Below, piece by piece: positions 36,031 to 46,523 of a DNA stretch of 64,000 bases. The first letter of the stretch is position 1. Each line of letters opens with the position of its first letter. This stretch comes from Holtermannia corniformis. Lineage: Eukaryota; Basidiomycota; Tremellomycetes; Holtermanniales. Under the pieces are notes generated by a model, which was given only the letters and a program-made list of their open reading frames with translations, did not search any database and was not told the DNA's origin. The translations under genes and the position numbers were made by a program. The stretch spans positions 78,988 to 142,987 of the forward strand of contig BCIJ01000035.1 of assembly GCA_001599935.1 (NCBI GenBank). Direction: 5' to 3'.

Positions 36031-36973
36031 CTAGAACGAGATGGGCGCGCCACCCTCGAGCTTTTTGACCTCCTCGACGGCCTCGTCGAGAGCCTCTTTC
36101 CACTCCTTTTCGTCCTCGGCCGAAGGCGCAGGTTTGTTAGCTGCGCGCTTGTGCGGTGTTGAGCTGTATGGTGTTAGCTTGTATCCGGGAGGTGTACGAT
36201 TCGAGGGATGCGATGGTTGGATGTCGTGTTGTGCCTACGAGGACGCGAGAAGAAAGTGTGACTTACCAGATGAGTACGCATGACGTCGCGCGCTTGGTAC
36301 CCGACGACACGCCGAGCTCCTCCCTGGAGAGGTATTAGTGACTGATGCCGAGCTAGAGGGAATGATTGCACTGTCCCAAGTCATGCGGACCCGCTCGACG
36401 AAGACCAACCACGAACATGTCCACTGAAGGCACTCACTTGCTCAGTACCCAGACATATTCGACGCCAACAGCCTCCTCTGCTAGTACCGGCAGGTGGCTG
36501 ATGACATCCACGGGTGTAATGTTGCTCGCAAGCACGAGCAGGCCTTTTTCACCCTTGCGCAGCGCCTTGACCACCTCCTTGACACCGCGCTTGAGCTGAC
36601 GCAGTTTTGACGAGCGCTTGGTCAACTTGAAGAGCTTTTTCTGAAGCTTCTTGCCGGCGAGTGGGGATGCTATTGGTGAGATGGACGCAAGGGGAACGGG
36701 GAACTCGGACTGGGTGGAGTCAGTGATCCCGCTTGACGTCGGCTCAGCAGAGAAACTGACCTTTTTCTCCTCCGTCTCTGCACCTTCAGCCGCTACACTC
36801 TTGCGCTTCTCCTTCTTGGCCTTCTTGGCTGTTTTCTCGGCGTCGACCTCTGCCACGACGGCCTCGGCGGAAGCGGTGCCCTCGGGCGCTGGGACAGCCT
36901 CGGGTTCGACGGGGGCATCGAGACCTGCGGCGTCCGACTTGCGCTTCTTCTTCAATGTGGGGTCCTTGGCCAT
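36031..36973 (-). CDS. NHP2: H/ACA snoRNP protein Nhp2
   Basis: L7Ae-family RNA-binding subunit of the nucleolar pseudouridylation complex; in many eukaryotes also part of telomerase. MAKDPTLKKKRKSDAAGLDA opens an N-terminal extension of about 100 acidic/Lys-rich residues, longer than in yeast. The core follows: ISPIASPLAGKKLQKKLFKL, LRQLKRGVKEVVKALRKGEK, GLLVLASNITPVDVISHLPV. An intron joins YVWVLS to REELGVSSGTKRATSCVLIC, the conserved RNA-binding loop region, and a last exon gives STPHKRAANK and a charged tail ending GGAPISF. The stop is TAG 36031-36033. It shares a 255-bp divergent promoter with the aldehyde dehydrogenase gene. Confidence 0.92.
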
Positions 36974-37228
36974 GATGCGGTGTCGTGTTGGAGGATCTAA
37001 AGTGCCGCTACAGCACCGAGTTGGAGGAAATGTGAGGACGAATGCAAAACAATGCGAATTGAATGATTCAAGCAAATAATCGTCGGGGTGGTTTTACAAA
37101 CTCGTGCAAGCGAGACCGTCACGTGACCGCACTTAGCGTCGCTCCACTGAGTCTCGAGCTGCTCTAGATCGCTGACCCGGGCTTCTCTCCTTCTCTTTAC
37201 TGTGTCAAAGTCGCAGAACAAAGCCGTC

Positions 37229-39012
37229 ATGTCCAAGCTACAGATCCAAACCACCATCTCGCCTTACACCCAGCAGCCCGTGCTGACACGTCCCCTCCTG
37301 ACCGCCGATCAAGTCGAAACAGCAGTCGTCGAGGCCGTCAAAGCCCAAAAGGCATGGCGCAAGGTCCCACTCGATGACCGGATCGCAATTGCCGAGAAAT
37401 GGGTCGGGGTGTTTGAAAAGCATGCGGCGGTCATGGCCGAGGATATCTCGACGCAGATGGGCAGGTCAGTGGCGATTGGTCTTGGGTGCGGTGCTTGCGA
37501 CGCGGCTGATGGCTGAGACAGGCCGATCAAGCAATGCGGTGGCGAGATCAACGGAACACTGTATCGTGCCAAGCACTTGATCAAGATTGCGAGGGACTGC
37601 CTTGCCCCAAAGCCTCAGCCTGAGACGGACACGGACGCGATCAAGCGCCACATTGTGCGGACCCCGATTGGCGTGGTTCTGTGCGTGCTGCAACCTACAC
37701 TTGGATGTATCGCTAACGCTGTACAGCACCATTGTCCCGTGGAACTTTCCCTTCCTGACAATGATCAATGCCGTCATCCCCGCCATCCTCTCTGGCAACT
37801 CGCTCCTCATCAAGCCAGCGCCACAGACACCGACGCCCGCCGAACGCATACAGCAGACGTTTGCAGCCGCCGGTCTGCCATCCAACGTCATCCAAGTCTT
37901 GCACCTCGCCCAGTCGGACGTCCTCGACCTCGTGGCGGACCCTCGGCTTGACTTTGTTTCGTTCACGGGCAGTGTTCCTGGCGGACGCGCGATCGCAGAG
38001 GCCGCCGCAAAGGGCAAGGGCTTCAAGGGTGTCGCGCTCGAGCTCGGCGGCAAAGACCCGGCATATGTCCGTGCGGATGCCGATGTTGCCTTTACTGCCG
38101 AGCAACTCGTAGACGGTGCGCCCGTTCCGCCACACCGACTGTATCACACACTGACGTATCATGCCAGGCGCCTTCTTCAACTCTGGCGAGTCGTGCTGCA
38201 GCGTCGAGCGCATCTATGTCCACTCGAGCGTGTACGACGCGTTCGTCGAGGCGTTTGTCAACTTTACAAAGGCCTACAAGCTTGGTGACCCGGCGGACGA
38301 GAAGACGACGCTTGGACCCGTGGTGAGCTTGGCGGCGGCCGAGCGGATCCGGAAGCAGGTTGCTGATGCGGGTGGGTGCGATACTTGTTGTAGCGTGGCT
38401 GACAAGGTCTATCAGTCGCGACCGGCGCAAGGAGCCTCGTGCCGGAGTCGCACTTTCCAGAAGCCAAAGAGGGCACGACGGTCGTGGGACCACAAGTGCT
38501 CGTGGATGTCACGCACGGTACGTCGTTCACGCCATGGTTCCCGATGCGCTCGCTAACGCTTGTACCGCGTAGAGATGGACGTCATGACCGAGGAGACGTT
38601 TGGGCCCGTGGTCGGCATCCAAAAAGTCGAAAGTGACGAGGAAGCGCTCGAACTCATGAACGATTCGCAGTACGGTCTGGTGCGTCCGGTCGACCCTGCC
38701 TTACTACCGCACGGCTGACGTAGCGCAGACGGCTTCGGTCTGGACAAACATCAACAATGAGGACTCGAAGACTGCCTTTGAGGGGTTCGTCGAGGATCTC
38801 GAGACGGGCACGGTGTTTTTGAACCGGTGTGATTGCCCGGACCCGTCGCTGCCTTGGACGGGCGTCAAGGACTCTGGGCGTGGGATCAGTCTGTCGACTT
38901 ATGGTCAGTTCGGGACTGATCTCTTATGAGAGGAGTGGAGGTTGATGTTGCTCGTACAGGTTACGATCAGTTGACGAGAGCCAAGGGCGTCAACATGAAG
39001 GTTGTGATTTAG
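37229..39012 (+). CDS. Aldehyde dehydrogenase family protein
   Basis: NAD(P)+-dependent aldehyde oxidation. MSKLQIQTTISPYTQQPVLT is the start. Diagnostic parts in order: TIVPWNFPFLTMINAVIPAI with GNSLLIKPAPQTP (coenzyme site), FVSFTGSVPGGRAI (Rossmann Gly motif), GVALELGGKDPAYV (catalytic Glu), AFFNSGESCCSVERIYVH (catalytic Cys in the CC pair), and EMDVMTEETFGPVVGIQKV. The C-terminus is CPDPSLPWTGVKDSGRGISL then YDQLTRAKGVNMKVVI. Exons are joined across about seven short introns. The sequence resembles the fungal group often annotated as succinate-semialdehyde or glyceraldehyde-type ALDH; the substrate cannot be set from sequence. There is no evident peroxisomal or mitochondrial signal. Confidence 0.9.
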
Positions 39013-39504
39013 GACTGGTGCTGAAGTTGTGAATGCATTGCATGGGCGGCACTGGCTGTTGCGAACGAGTGCCACGAAGGGCATGCCACACGGCCGCACG
39101 CATCTCGCTGCCCATACAATGGCGGTCCCACGCCTTGCACCTGATCTGCACGCCACTGCCGTCGCTACCCATGGCTAAAGATGGCTCAAAAGGATGATGC
39201 GCGCGCCATCTTGGACGCCAGCACGGCCCAAAGGGGCAACGTCCGTGGGTGAAACGCGGGGGGCGGCGCGCGTGTGCTTTTGAGTGGCCAGACGCGGATC
39301 AGGGGTCAAAGCGAGTCCTTTGTCCACGACGGCGGCCAGAGGACAAGGAAGACGTTACCCCTGTTGAACAGGACAACCACATCTCATTAGTGCAGGCCAC
39401 TACTCGCACGCACAGACGGACAGCCAGGCGCGCGTCCACGTCTCCACCAACAGACTTCAAAGTCACTCTTGATCACATTCGTTCACCCTCGCTTGCTCGG
39501 AGCA
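39013..39504. other. Intergenic region
   Basis: About 490 bp between the aldehyde dehydrogenase and the lyase gene. Open frames here are without ATG or motif. Presumably the promoter of the secreted lyase. Confidence 0.4.
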
Positions 39505-40926
39505 ATGCTTGCACCCTCTCCATCAACGCTCCTCTCGTTTGCGCTTGCGCTTGCCGCCTTGGCCCCAGCTGCATCCGCTCGTGTCGATTTGACACCGGCG
39601 AACCGAGCCCGGCATTTCCAACGTGCAGACGGACCGCACGGCGGCATGGTGCGCATCAGGCGAAAGCGGTCGAGTACCAAGCGGGTATGTGACGTGGGCC
39701 GTTTCAGAAAAAGGTTGAGATCCTGACGGGTTCCGTCGCGTTACAGAATTGCGTCGCCAAGAATAAGAACTCGACGGCGACCACCGACACGATGGTGGCC
39801 ATTGTCCCGACCGACGTGGTCAGCAGTGCTACTAGCTACTCGGTGTCCGAATCGGCGTCGGCGTCGACTTCAAAAGTCGCTTCGACTACTTCATCGGCTG
39901 GCTCGACGCCGACCGGCGGCAGCTCGCTCGAGAACCAGTTGTTCCCGGTTGGCCGTGGGACCAACTCGTGGACGACGGCACCGGATATCAGCCGTGCTCT
40001 TGACTGTGCGTGTTAATGACAGCATGGTAACACCACTGACAATCGGCAGTCACGGCCGCCCTGAAACCCCTGACGGCCGGAAAACTTCCCGCCTCTGTCA
40101 ACGCACCCGATGGCTCATCGGCCACACCAGCCTACTTCCACCCTGGTAACATTGGGTTGAAAACGGGCGATGGTCTCAACTTTTACACTACCGGTCCCGA
40201 CAGCTGGGCTCTCGAGGGCGCGTCTGAGATTACGTTTGGCTACAGCGTCTACTTTGGGGATGGGTTTGATTTCGTCAAGGGCGGTAAACTTCCCGGCGTC
40301 TATGGCGGCACAAGGTCAGTCCTCTCATGCTGTCCGCTCGCATCCAGCACTGATCCGCGTTCAGCCTCGAAGCGGCCAAGTCGTGCTCTGGTGGCCGGCA
40401 AGACGAGCGTGACGAATGCTTTTCGGCCCGGCTCATGTTCCGCACAGACGGCATGGGCGAGATCTACAACTATCTGCCCATCTCGGTCTCCCAGGGTGAG
40501 GGCTACTGCTCGACGGCGCCGTTCAGTACCTGCAACCCGGATTATGGAGACTCGATCGCCCGTGGCAAGTTTACGTGGGCGACGGGTGCTTGGAACGTGG
40601 TCAGCATCCGGGTCAAGATGAACGATGTCGGCGTTGCGAACGGTGATTGGACCGAGCTGCTGCGAGGGCGGTGCTGATGCGCGTGACAGGCGAACAAGAG
40701 CTCTTCATCAATGGCGTCTCGCAAATCTCGCTCGGAGGCCTCCAGATCCGCGTCAAGAACGATGCCAAGTTTTACGGGATCATGGCCCAATCGTTCTTTG
40801 TGAGTGACAAGTGGTTATTACGAGTCGTCCCTCTGACCAGCGCAGGGCGGGAGCACGACCGAGTGGGCTCCATCAAAGGACGAGACCATCTACTTTAAAG
40901 ACTGGAGCATGGCCGTGCTCGCTTGA
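39505..40926 (+). CDS. Secreted PL14-like polysaccharide lyase
   Basis: Probable extracellular lyase of uronic-acid polysaccharides (family PL14 includes alginate and glucuronan lyases). The signal peptide is LLSFALALAALAPAASARV. A Ser/Thr-rich linker (about 39800-39930) leads to the catalytic beta-jelly-roll: ITFGYSVYFGDGFDFVKGGK with LPGVYGG, then ARLMFRTDGMGEIYNYLPIS, a Cys-rich turn YCSTAPFSTCNPDYGDS, WATGAWNVVSIRVKMNDVG, a strand with ELFINGVSQISLGGLQIRV, and YGIMAQSFFGG joined to DETIYFKDWSMAVLA. The KGGKLPG and F-R-x-D/YxY motifs correspond to substrate-cleft residues in PL14 enzymes. Introns are short; the one near 40310-40365 is approximate. The substrate is inferred from family only. 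Confidence 0.78.
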
Positions 40927-41484
40927 TGCGCGTGACAAGAGATCGTCTTGGGTTTATAGGGGCTCGCGGGCTGTACAGGTACACGCCCAGCGAGATCAGC
41001 AGTGGGCAAATGCAGTGCATGTCCTTTGACACGACTGACCGGGTGCCTCTGGACACCTCGTTTAGTGTTCAGGGTCTAGTCAGTGCGGTTGTCGATGTTG
41101 AGCGATCGTCGCCGTGTACAGCTGACCTGTCTGCTTGGCTGCTGACCTGTGACAGACGCGACGAGATACACATGCTATAGCGTTGGCTTGACCCAGCTTG
41201 GCGCACAAACCTGTGGTCCGCACTCGCCACTGACGGGAAAAGGCCCCGGAGCGGGGAACGGCGAGCGGCTGCACCGTTTTCAGCTGATCAGCCGACACCG
41301 ACGACCATCTTGCATCTCTCACGGCGCAGCAGCCAGGACGGCGCAGGAGCACAGGAGTACACCAAGCAGACGTAGCAGTGAATGGTCGGCGTGCGGTCCG
41401 TCAGTCACTCCTTTCAGCTCTGCGCGCAGTCGTCAGCGTGCGAGCTGGACACGTTCCCATCTCACTGACAACCGCACTCGCAGG
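40927..41484. other. Intergenic region upstream of the kinase gene
   Basis: About 560 bp. The kinase reading frame stays open upstream of its first ATG to about 41149, but that part has no ATG and no domain, so it is taken as 5' UTR. Confidence 0.4.
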
Positions 41485-43788
41485 ATGGCCAACGCTTCGA
41501 CTGTTCCTGCCCCAACAGACTTTTTTGCGCGCCTGCATCAGATCAACAGGTCGGCTAGTAGCTCGAGCAGCTATGCGGGCTCGAGTGCCGGTCAGCCTCC
41601 GGGTGGGGACCGTTCGCTTGACCCGGGAGAGGAGACCTCGGCGGGCGCTGCCGGGCTGAAAAAGGCGACGAGTCTGCGCGTAGCGGGCCCGTATGGCGGT
41701 GGAAACGGTCATGGACTGTTTCATCGTGCTCCGGTCGGCCTGCCAAGCTTTGGAACGGCCGCGTCGGACATGACGGCCTCGACGTCGTCGAATGCTTCAC
41801 CGGCTGGCACACCTCAGCGGTCAGCTACGAGCGTGTACACACCACCGGCAGCAGCACGCCACGCGCTGTTCTCACACCACGCTGCGGCACCCCCTCCGCT
41901 GCTCGCATCCTCGTCCTTCATGTCAGACCCTGGACCGTCCGGTCCCCCCTCGCCCTCCTTCTCCGTTTCCTCGGGCGCATTCTCCCCGGCCTCGGCTTTC
42001 CTCTCGCACTTTTCATCCTCAACCTCGCTCAAGCCACTCGCTCCAGACGTACAGGGCGCAAAGGTACTCTCCTACACGCTCGGCAAGATCCTCGGTCGCG
42101 GCGGATTCTCAACCGTCAGAGAGGCCATCCACGACGACACAGGTCAAGTATTCGCATGCAAGATTGTTAAGCGTGACGATCTATCCGACCGATCAGGCTC
42201 ACTCGAGCGCTTCGAGGAGGAGATACTGCTCTGGCAAAGCCTACCGTCGCATCCGTCCATCCTACCGTTGATTGAAATGCACCGGACACCGTACGCAACG
42301 TACCTCATCACCCCCTTCCTACCCGGCGGGTCCCTGCTTGACGTACTCAAACGTGAAGGCGGGTCGGAGAAGACGGCACGCAAGTGGTTTCCAGGCGTCG
42401 TGGCCGCCGTCGCAGTCCTGCACGAGGGTTCAGGTGATTTCGATGGCAGGATCCTGCATGGCGATCTCAAGCTTGACAACTTTTTGACGGACAAGGCCGG
42501 TCACGTCGTGATTGGCGACTTTGGGATGGCGCGCAAGCTCGCCCCACCGCAGCGTGGCCGGTCCAAGACGCCGATCACAACCATTCCGCCACCGCTCAAC
42601 TCAAGTCGAGGGCGCTCGTCGAGAAGTCGAAGTCGCTCACGGCTGGCCATGGAGCCTGCACATTCACCGATCGGCCGACGGCATACGCCATTGAACGCTC
42701 ACCAGATGGATCATCCGCCACCGCCGCTCTCCTCCACACCAGTCGTATTCCCCTCTGCCTCGCTACCGTACGCACCACCCGAACTCATCCGAGCGCCGCC
42801 GGCCGAGCCGACCCTCGCCCAAGATCTGTGGGCGCTTGGTATCATCTTGCACGCTCTTCTTACTGGCGTGCTGCCCTTTGTCGATGTGTTTGAGCCGCGG
42901 CTGCAGGCAAAGATCTTACGTGGCGACTGGCATCTCCCACCCGGGCTCGGTATGGAGTGGGAAGCCGTTCTCAAGGGTTGTCTGCACGGTGAGCAGGCAC
43001 GACGCTGGACGATCGCAAACGTCTGTAATTCCGACGCCGTCGCTGGCTGGCGAGAGGTCAAGCCGCGCAGCAAGAGTCGTAGTCGCAGTCGACAGCGAGG
43101 GCCGGCTCCTGGTCCAGCTCATAACCTACGTGCTCCGTCACGTACTCGCGCCGAGCCCATGGCGATCGCGTCACCTCGCCGCCCGCGCGGTATCAGCGTC
43201 AGCGCGATGGAGCAGCCGACAGCGCCGTCCCGTCTCAGCCATACCTTCCCACCGCAAGCTCTGGATCCATTCGCAGAAGTCTTGCACCAATCACCCCATT
43301 CGAGCAACAACACGAGCCAGTCGAGAAGCCGAAGCAGTGGTCGCGGCGGGCACGTTACCGTCTTTGAGTTTGAAAAGGCGCCGGACTTGCGTCGTCCCAA
43401 CCCTTCGCCAGAGCACGTCGCTCGTGTCGCCTCGTCGCTCGACAGCAGTCCTAGCCGCATGAACCAGATTGGTCGAGGCCGGTCCGTTCTCAACCGCCAC
43501 GATGGCTCGGCTCTGTCGCTCAGCCAGCGAACGACGCCAAACGGATCGGCGCGCAACTCGCGCTCTCGATCGCGCGGTGGTCAAGAACCCGAGAATGGCG
43601 ATAGCGTAGGCGACCCTCGGGGTCGCTGGGGACCCGGCTTGGACGTCGGTGCCGCTTCAGGCTCGTTCAGAGGCCGTAGTAGAAGTCGGGGAGCGCCCGA
43701 GTTTGGACGTGGACGCGGACCGATGCCGGATCTTGACGAGGCTGAAGAGGAGCGCGGTAGAGAGCGGGCAGGTCGGAGGCCGAGATGA
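41485..43788 (+). CDS. Ser/Thr protein kinase with HGD catalytic loop
   Basis: Single-exon gene, about 767 residues. A Ser/Pro/Ala-rich N-terminal 190 residues precede the kinase domain: LGKILGRGGFSTVREA (Gly loop), QVFACKIVKRDDL (ATP-binding Lys), HPSILPLIEMHRTPYATYLI, LITPFLPGGSLLDVLKREGG, ILHGDLKLDNFL (catalytic Asp and Asn kept, but Gly replaces the Arg of HRD), VVIGDFGMARKL (DFG), and YAPPELIRAPP (APE equivalent) then DLWALGIILHALLTGVLPF. An insert of roughly 70 residues rich in Arg/Ser/Pro separates DFG from APPE. The C-terminal 230 residues are Arg/Ser-rich with SRSRSR repeats. All catalytic residues are present, so it should be active. The HGD loop suggests a non-RD, fungal-type kinase regulated other than by activation-loop phosphorylation. 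I cannot name the orthologue. Confidence 0.87.
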   Translation: MANASTVPAPTDFFARLHQINRSASSSSSYAGSSAGQPPGGDRSLDPGEETSAGAAGLKKATSLRVAGPYGGGNGHGLFHRAPVGLPSFGTAASDMTASTSSNASPAGTPQRSATSVYTPPAAARHALFSHHAAAPPPLLASSSFMSDPGPSGPPSPSFSVSSGAFSPASAFLSHFSSSTSLKPLAPDVQGAKVLSYTLGKILGRGGFSTVREAIHDDTGQVFACKIVKRDDLSDRSGSLERFEEEILLWQSLPSHPSILPLIEMHRTPYATYLITPFLPGGSLLDVLKREGGSEKTARKWFPGVVAAVAVLHEGSGDFDGRILHGDLKLDNFLTDKAGHVVIGDFGMARKLAPPQRGRSKTPITTIPPPLNSSRGRSSRSRSRSRLAMEPAHSPIGRRHTPLNAHQMDHPPPPLSSTPVVFPSASLPYAPPELIRAPPAEPTLAQDLWALGIILHALLTGVLPFVDVFEPRLQAKILRGDWHLPPGLGMEWEAVLKGCLHGEQARRWTIANVCNSDAVAGWREVKPRSKSRSRSRQRGPAPGPAHNLRAPSRTRAEPMAIASPRRPRGISVSAMEQPTAPSRLSHTFPPQALDPFAEVLHQSPHSSNNTSQSRSRSSGRGGHVTVFEFEKAPDLRRPNPSPEHVARVASSLDSSPSRMNQIGRGRSVLNRHDGSALSLSQRTTPNGSARNSRSRSRGGQEPENGDSVGDPRGRWGPGLDVGAASGSFRGRSRSRGAPEFGRGRGPMPDLDEAEEERGRERAGRRPR

Positions 43789-43936
43789 TCGGCAGCGCCG
43801 CTTTATAGTGTTGAAACTCGGGAGCCGAGTCGGTTGGTCGCATGCATGCAGGTTATTTCGTCTCGTTTCATGTGACGCGGCGCACAGACCTCGAGTTGTC
43901 AAGTTGTTGGGTTTGGGAGCAGAACCGGCAGCTCAG

Positions 43937-45617
43937 ATGAGTTTCACTCCACGTACGGTTGGCAAGGGTAGCATCAAGGCCCAATTACCGAGGAACCGGT
44001 ATCATCCCGGGTTCCCACCGCCGCCTCCAACAGCAAGCAGCTCCAATGCCATTGCTGCTTCTTCATCTACCTCTACCTCCGCGGTCCCACCTCCCGACCC
44101 CGACCTCGCAGCGAAGAAGGATGCACAAGCAGCGGCCAAAGCCGCGAATACGGCCAAACGTGAAGCGGAGAAGCTGCGACTGGCTGCTCGAGCCGACGCC
44201 GAGGTTGTTGCGTTGCTAGAGATGAGTCTGTCCGATTGGGCGGTGGATCATGCTGGGACGGGTCTGAGGATGAAGCTGGCATCTGGATGTCGGTGTTGGC
44301 TGCTTCCGTTCGTTGAGATGAGAGCTTTAACAAACTGATAGATGTCTCGCTCGATCGGCTCCTCCGGACCTCGAGCGCGCTTGAACATCTCCCGAACACC
44401 CATACAACACCTGGTTCGATCGTCAAGGCGCTCAAGACGCGACCGTCAGACTTTGTCGAGCTGCGGATGTCGTTGGAAAAGGGCTCGACGTATGATATCA
44501 AGCGAAAGACGCCGATACCGGCTACTCGAGCTTCGGATGAGGATTTGGTATCGCGTACCGTTTACGTGGTGAGTGCATTACGTCCGGCTGAAGGATGATG
44601 CTGATTTCCTGTGGTGTAGGAGAATCTCTCGCCTCGAGCTAGCAGTGTACCGGGTCTGCTCGGCTTCTTGTCTGATCTCTTGCCTGTCACGACTGGTCAA
44701 CCAGCTGTGCAGTCTATCGATCAGCTACAGGCAGCATCGACATCTAGCCACACAGACAAAGACCGCAAGAAGCCCGCCCGGCTCGAGCACGCTCGTGTCG
44801 TGTTAGCAAGCGAAAGTCTAGCCCAGCAACTGACGAAAGAGTGGAGTTGGAAGGCCAAGGCGCTCTATGGCGGTTTGGACGATGTACCGGCCGCTGGGAG
44901 TGACGAATGGGTGGTCAGATCGAAGCGAGAAGGGCTTTTGGTTGGGTTTCGGACAATGTCATGGTGTGTCCTGGACTGTTGGCGAGGCTGAGCAGACGTT
45001 GATGGACTCAGGACCGTGTTTGAGGAACGGCGGGCAGAGTATCTCGCATATCAGCAAGCTATGCTGCCGACACTACCGGTCGCTCGACTGCAGGCTGCCG
45101 CCGAGGTCCCCTCGTTCGGATTAGAAACCCACGCTGCGGCAGCTGGTCCCAATGACGCCGATCCACAGCCAAGAGCGGCATCCAAGCTATACCCCGAGGG
45201 CTGCCTGCTGTACGTCAAGAACGTGCCGACAGACACAAACAAAACGGCGTTGAAAGAGGCTTTCAACGGCTTGCTTGAAGAGGGTGAAACGGTCGATTAC
45301 GTCGATTGGGACAAGGGACTCGATACCGTACGTACCTAGCAGCGTGAACGAACGTCATCAACTTGCAATAGTGTCACGTTCGGACGTCGAACCGCGCCAA
45401 AGCCGAACGCATCCATCAAGCCTGCTCATCCCAAGTCATCAAACTGGCATCCAACTCGCCCTCGCTCGCGCTCTTGGCCGAGATAGTCAGCGGCACCAGG
45501 GAGGAGATTTACTGGATGAATCTGCCGCCGAAGATCCGCGAGGGGGCATTGCGCGGTAGTGTCGCGGACTTTGATGACGGAGGCCAGCGCGTGGCCAAAC
45601 GGCGGCGGAAAGCCTGA
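43937..45617 (+). CDS. LARP7/Pof8-like La-related RNA-binding protein
   Basis: Likely binds the 3' end of a non-coding RNA (U6, 7SK-like or telomerase RNA in known relatives). MSFTPRTVGKGSIKAQLPRN starts a Pro/Ala-rich N-terminus with a Lys/Ala helix. A degenerate La motif follows (ALLEMSLSDWAVDHAGTDVS, HTTPGSIVKALKTRPSDFVE, YDIKRKTPIP), then RRM1 (VSRTVYVENLSPRASSVPG, LEHARVVLASESLAQQLTKE). The best domain is a C-terminal xRRM: EGCLLYVKNVPTDTNKTALK, GETVDYVDWDKGLDTCHVR, SNRAKAERIHQACSSQVIKL, and a last helix with EEIYWMNLPPKIREGALRGS, matching the LARP7/p65/Pof8 family. Splices at 44273ff and 45329-45371 keep frame. It ends KRRRKA, then TGA, 31 bp from the convergent NDUFA13 gene. A genuine La protein is less likely because of the xRRM and weak La motif. 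Confidence 0.72.
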
Positions 45618-45648
45618 TGATACAATGCATCCATGCTGCTGCTGCTGC

Positions 45649-46265
45649 CTAGAGCACGACAATGCTCGACGGTGTGTACTTTGAAGTGTTGTACGAGCTC
45701 TTGCCGGCCTATGTGTGTTAGCATGCGCCCGACTACAATGTGCACACAAGACTGACCTCCCACCCGGGCACATCCTTCATAATCTCCCGTTCCCGAGCCA
45801 AAGCAGCCTGTGATCGTCTGTACGCGTCCCGGTCCGTCTCGGCCATCAACAGTGGCACGAGGTGAATCCTCGACCAAGCCTTTTCCCGCATCAACTCGCT
45901 GCAGTCCGACGTCAGTGCCGGTCTGGTGAGACTGGATGGCCGAGACGGACCGCTTCTCGAGGTTGCCCTGTCCGACGCGGTAGAAGCCGTAGGCGCACAC
46001 GAGCGCGATCGAGCTAAAGACGACGGCGCCGCCGAACCCGCGTGTAGGCAGGTTGCGCTTGTACTTGATCGACTCGTACCCGCCGGCCGGGGGCATATCT
46101 CTGCGATGCGGTGTTAGAAAATGGTATGGAACGAGGTGGGATGCGACGTACTGCTTCCATGCTTTTGTTGACACTGCGAGGTCATGTCAGTACGGTCCGC
46201 GCATGTATCGCTACAACCATCCACAGATGCACTTGGCAGCTGTCTGGTCCAAGCTCGCACGTACT
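45649..46265 (-). CDS. Complex I subunit NDUFA13/GRIM-19 with split start codon
   Basis: Membrane-arm accessory subunit of mitochondrial NADH:ubiquinone oxidoreductase. Assembled start: STKAWKQDMPPAGGYESIKY then KRNLPTRGFGGAVVF and the membrane helix SSIALVCAYGFYRVGQGN. After an intron come ELMREKAWSRIHLVPLLMAE, TDRDAYRRSQAALARER and EIMKDVPGWE; the last exon gives AGKSSYNTSKYTPSSIVVL. The QDMPPxGGY, YKRNLPxRG, LLxAETDR and MKDVPxW motifs are family signatures. No ATG lies in frame upstream of STKAW; instead the A at 46265 precedes a GTACGT donor, and the 91-nt intron (46174-46264) ends CGCAG before TG, so the AUG would be made by splicing. The next exon is only 22 nt (46152-46173). An internal Met at 46096 is the fallback start. 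Confidence 0.85.
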
Positions 46266-46523
46266 TTTGACGGAATCGAGCTGCAAATTGGTCAGCACAT
46301 TGCCGTCTCTACCATCTTCCGACGTACATAGCGCTTGGCAGCCAGTCGACTGGATGGCAGAGTGACTGGTGCTACACCCAATCGGCCGTGAGCCAACTGT
46401 ACCCCTGCGCACTTTTTGTATTCTTTGTATTTATCCAACTGCCACACCGCAATCACGTGGTACCGAGATTTCAGCGGATCCCTCTCCGCCATCTCCCGTC
46501 CGGACTATCCTCACAGCAGCACC

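Noticed and set aside
36651..37079. Ala/Ser-rich plus-strand frame of 142 codons
   Set aside because: Antisense shadow of the Lys/Glu-rich NHP2 N-terminus; composition is the mirror of that coding bias.
40311..40440. Apparent frame break in the PL14-like gene
   Set aside because: A short intron with GTCAGT donor restores the frame into ARLMFRTDGMGEIYNY, so no frameshift is needed.
45634..45648. CTG trinucleotide run
   Set aside because: Only five units in the gap between LARP7-like and NDUFA13; too short to call a notable repeat.
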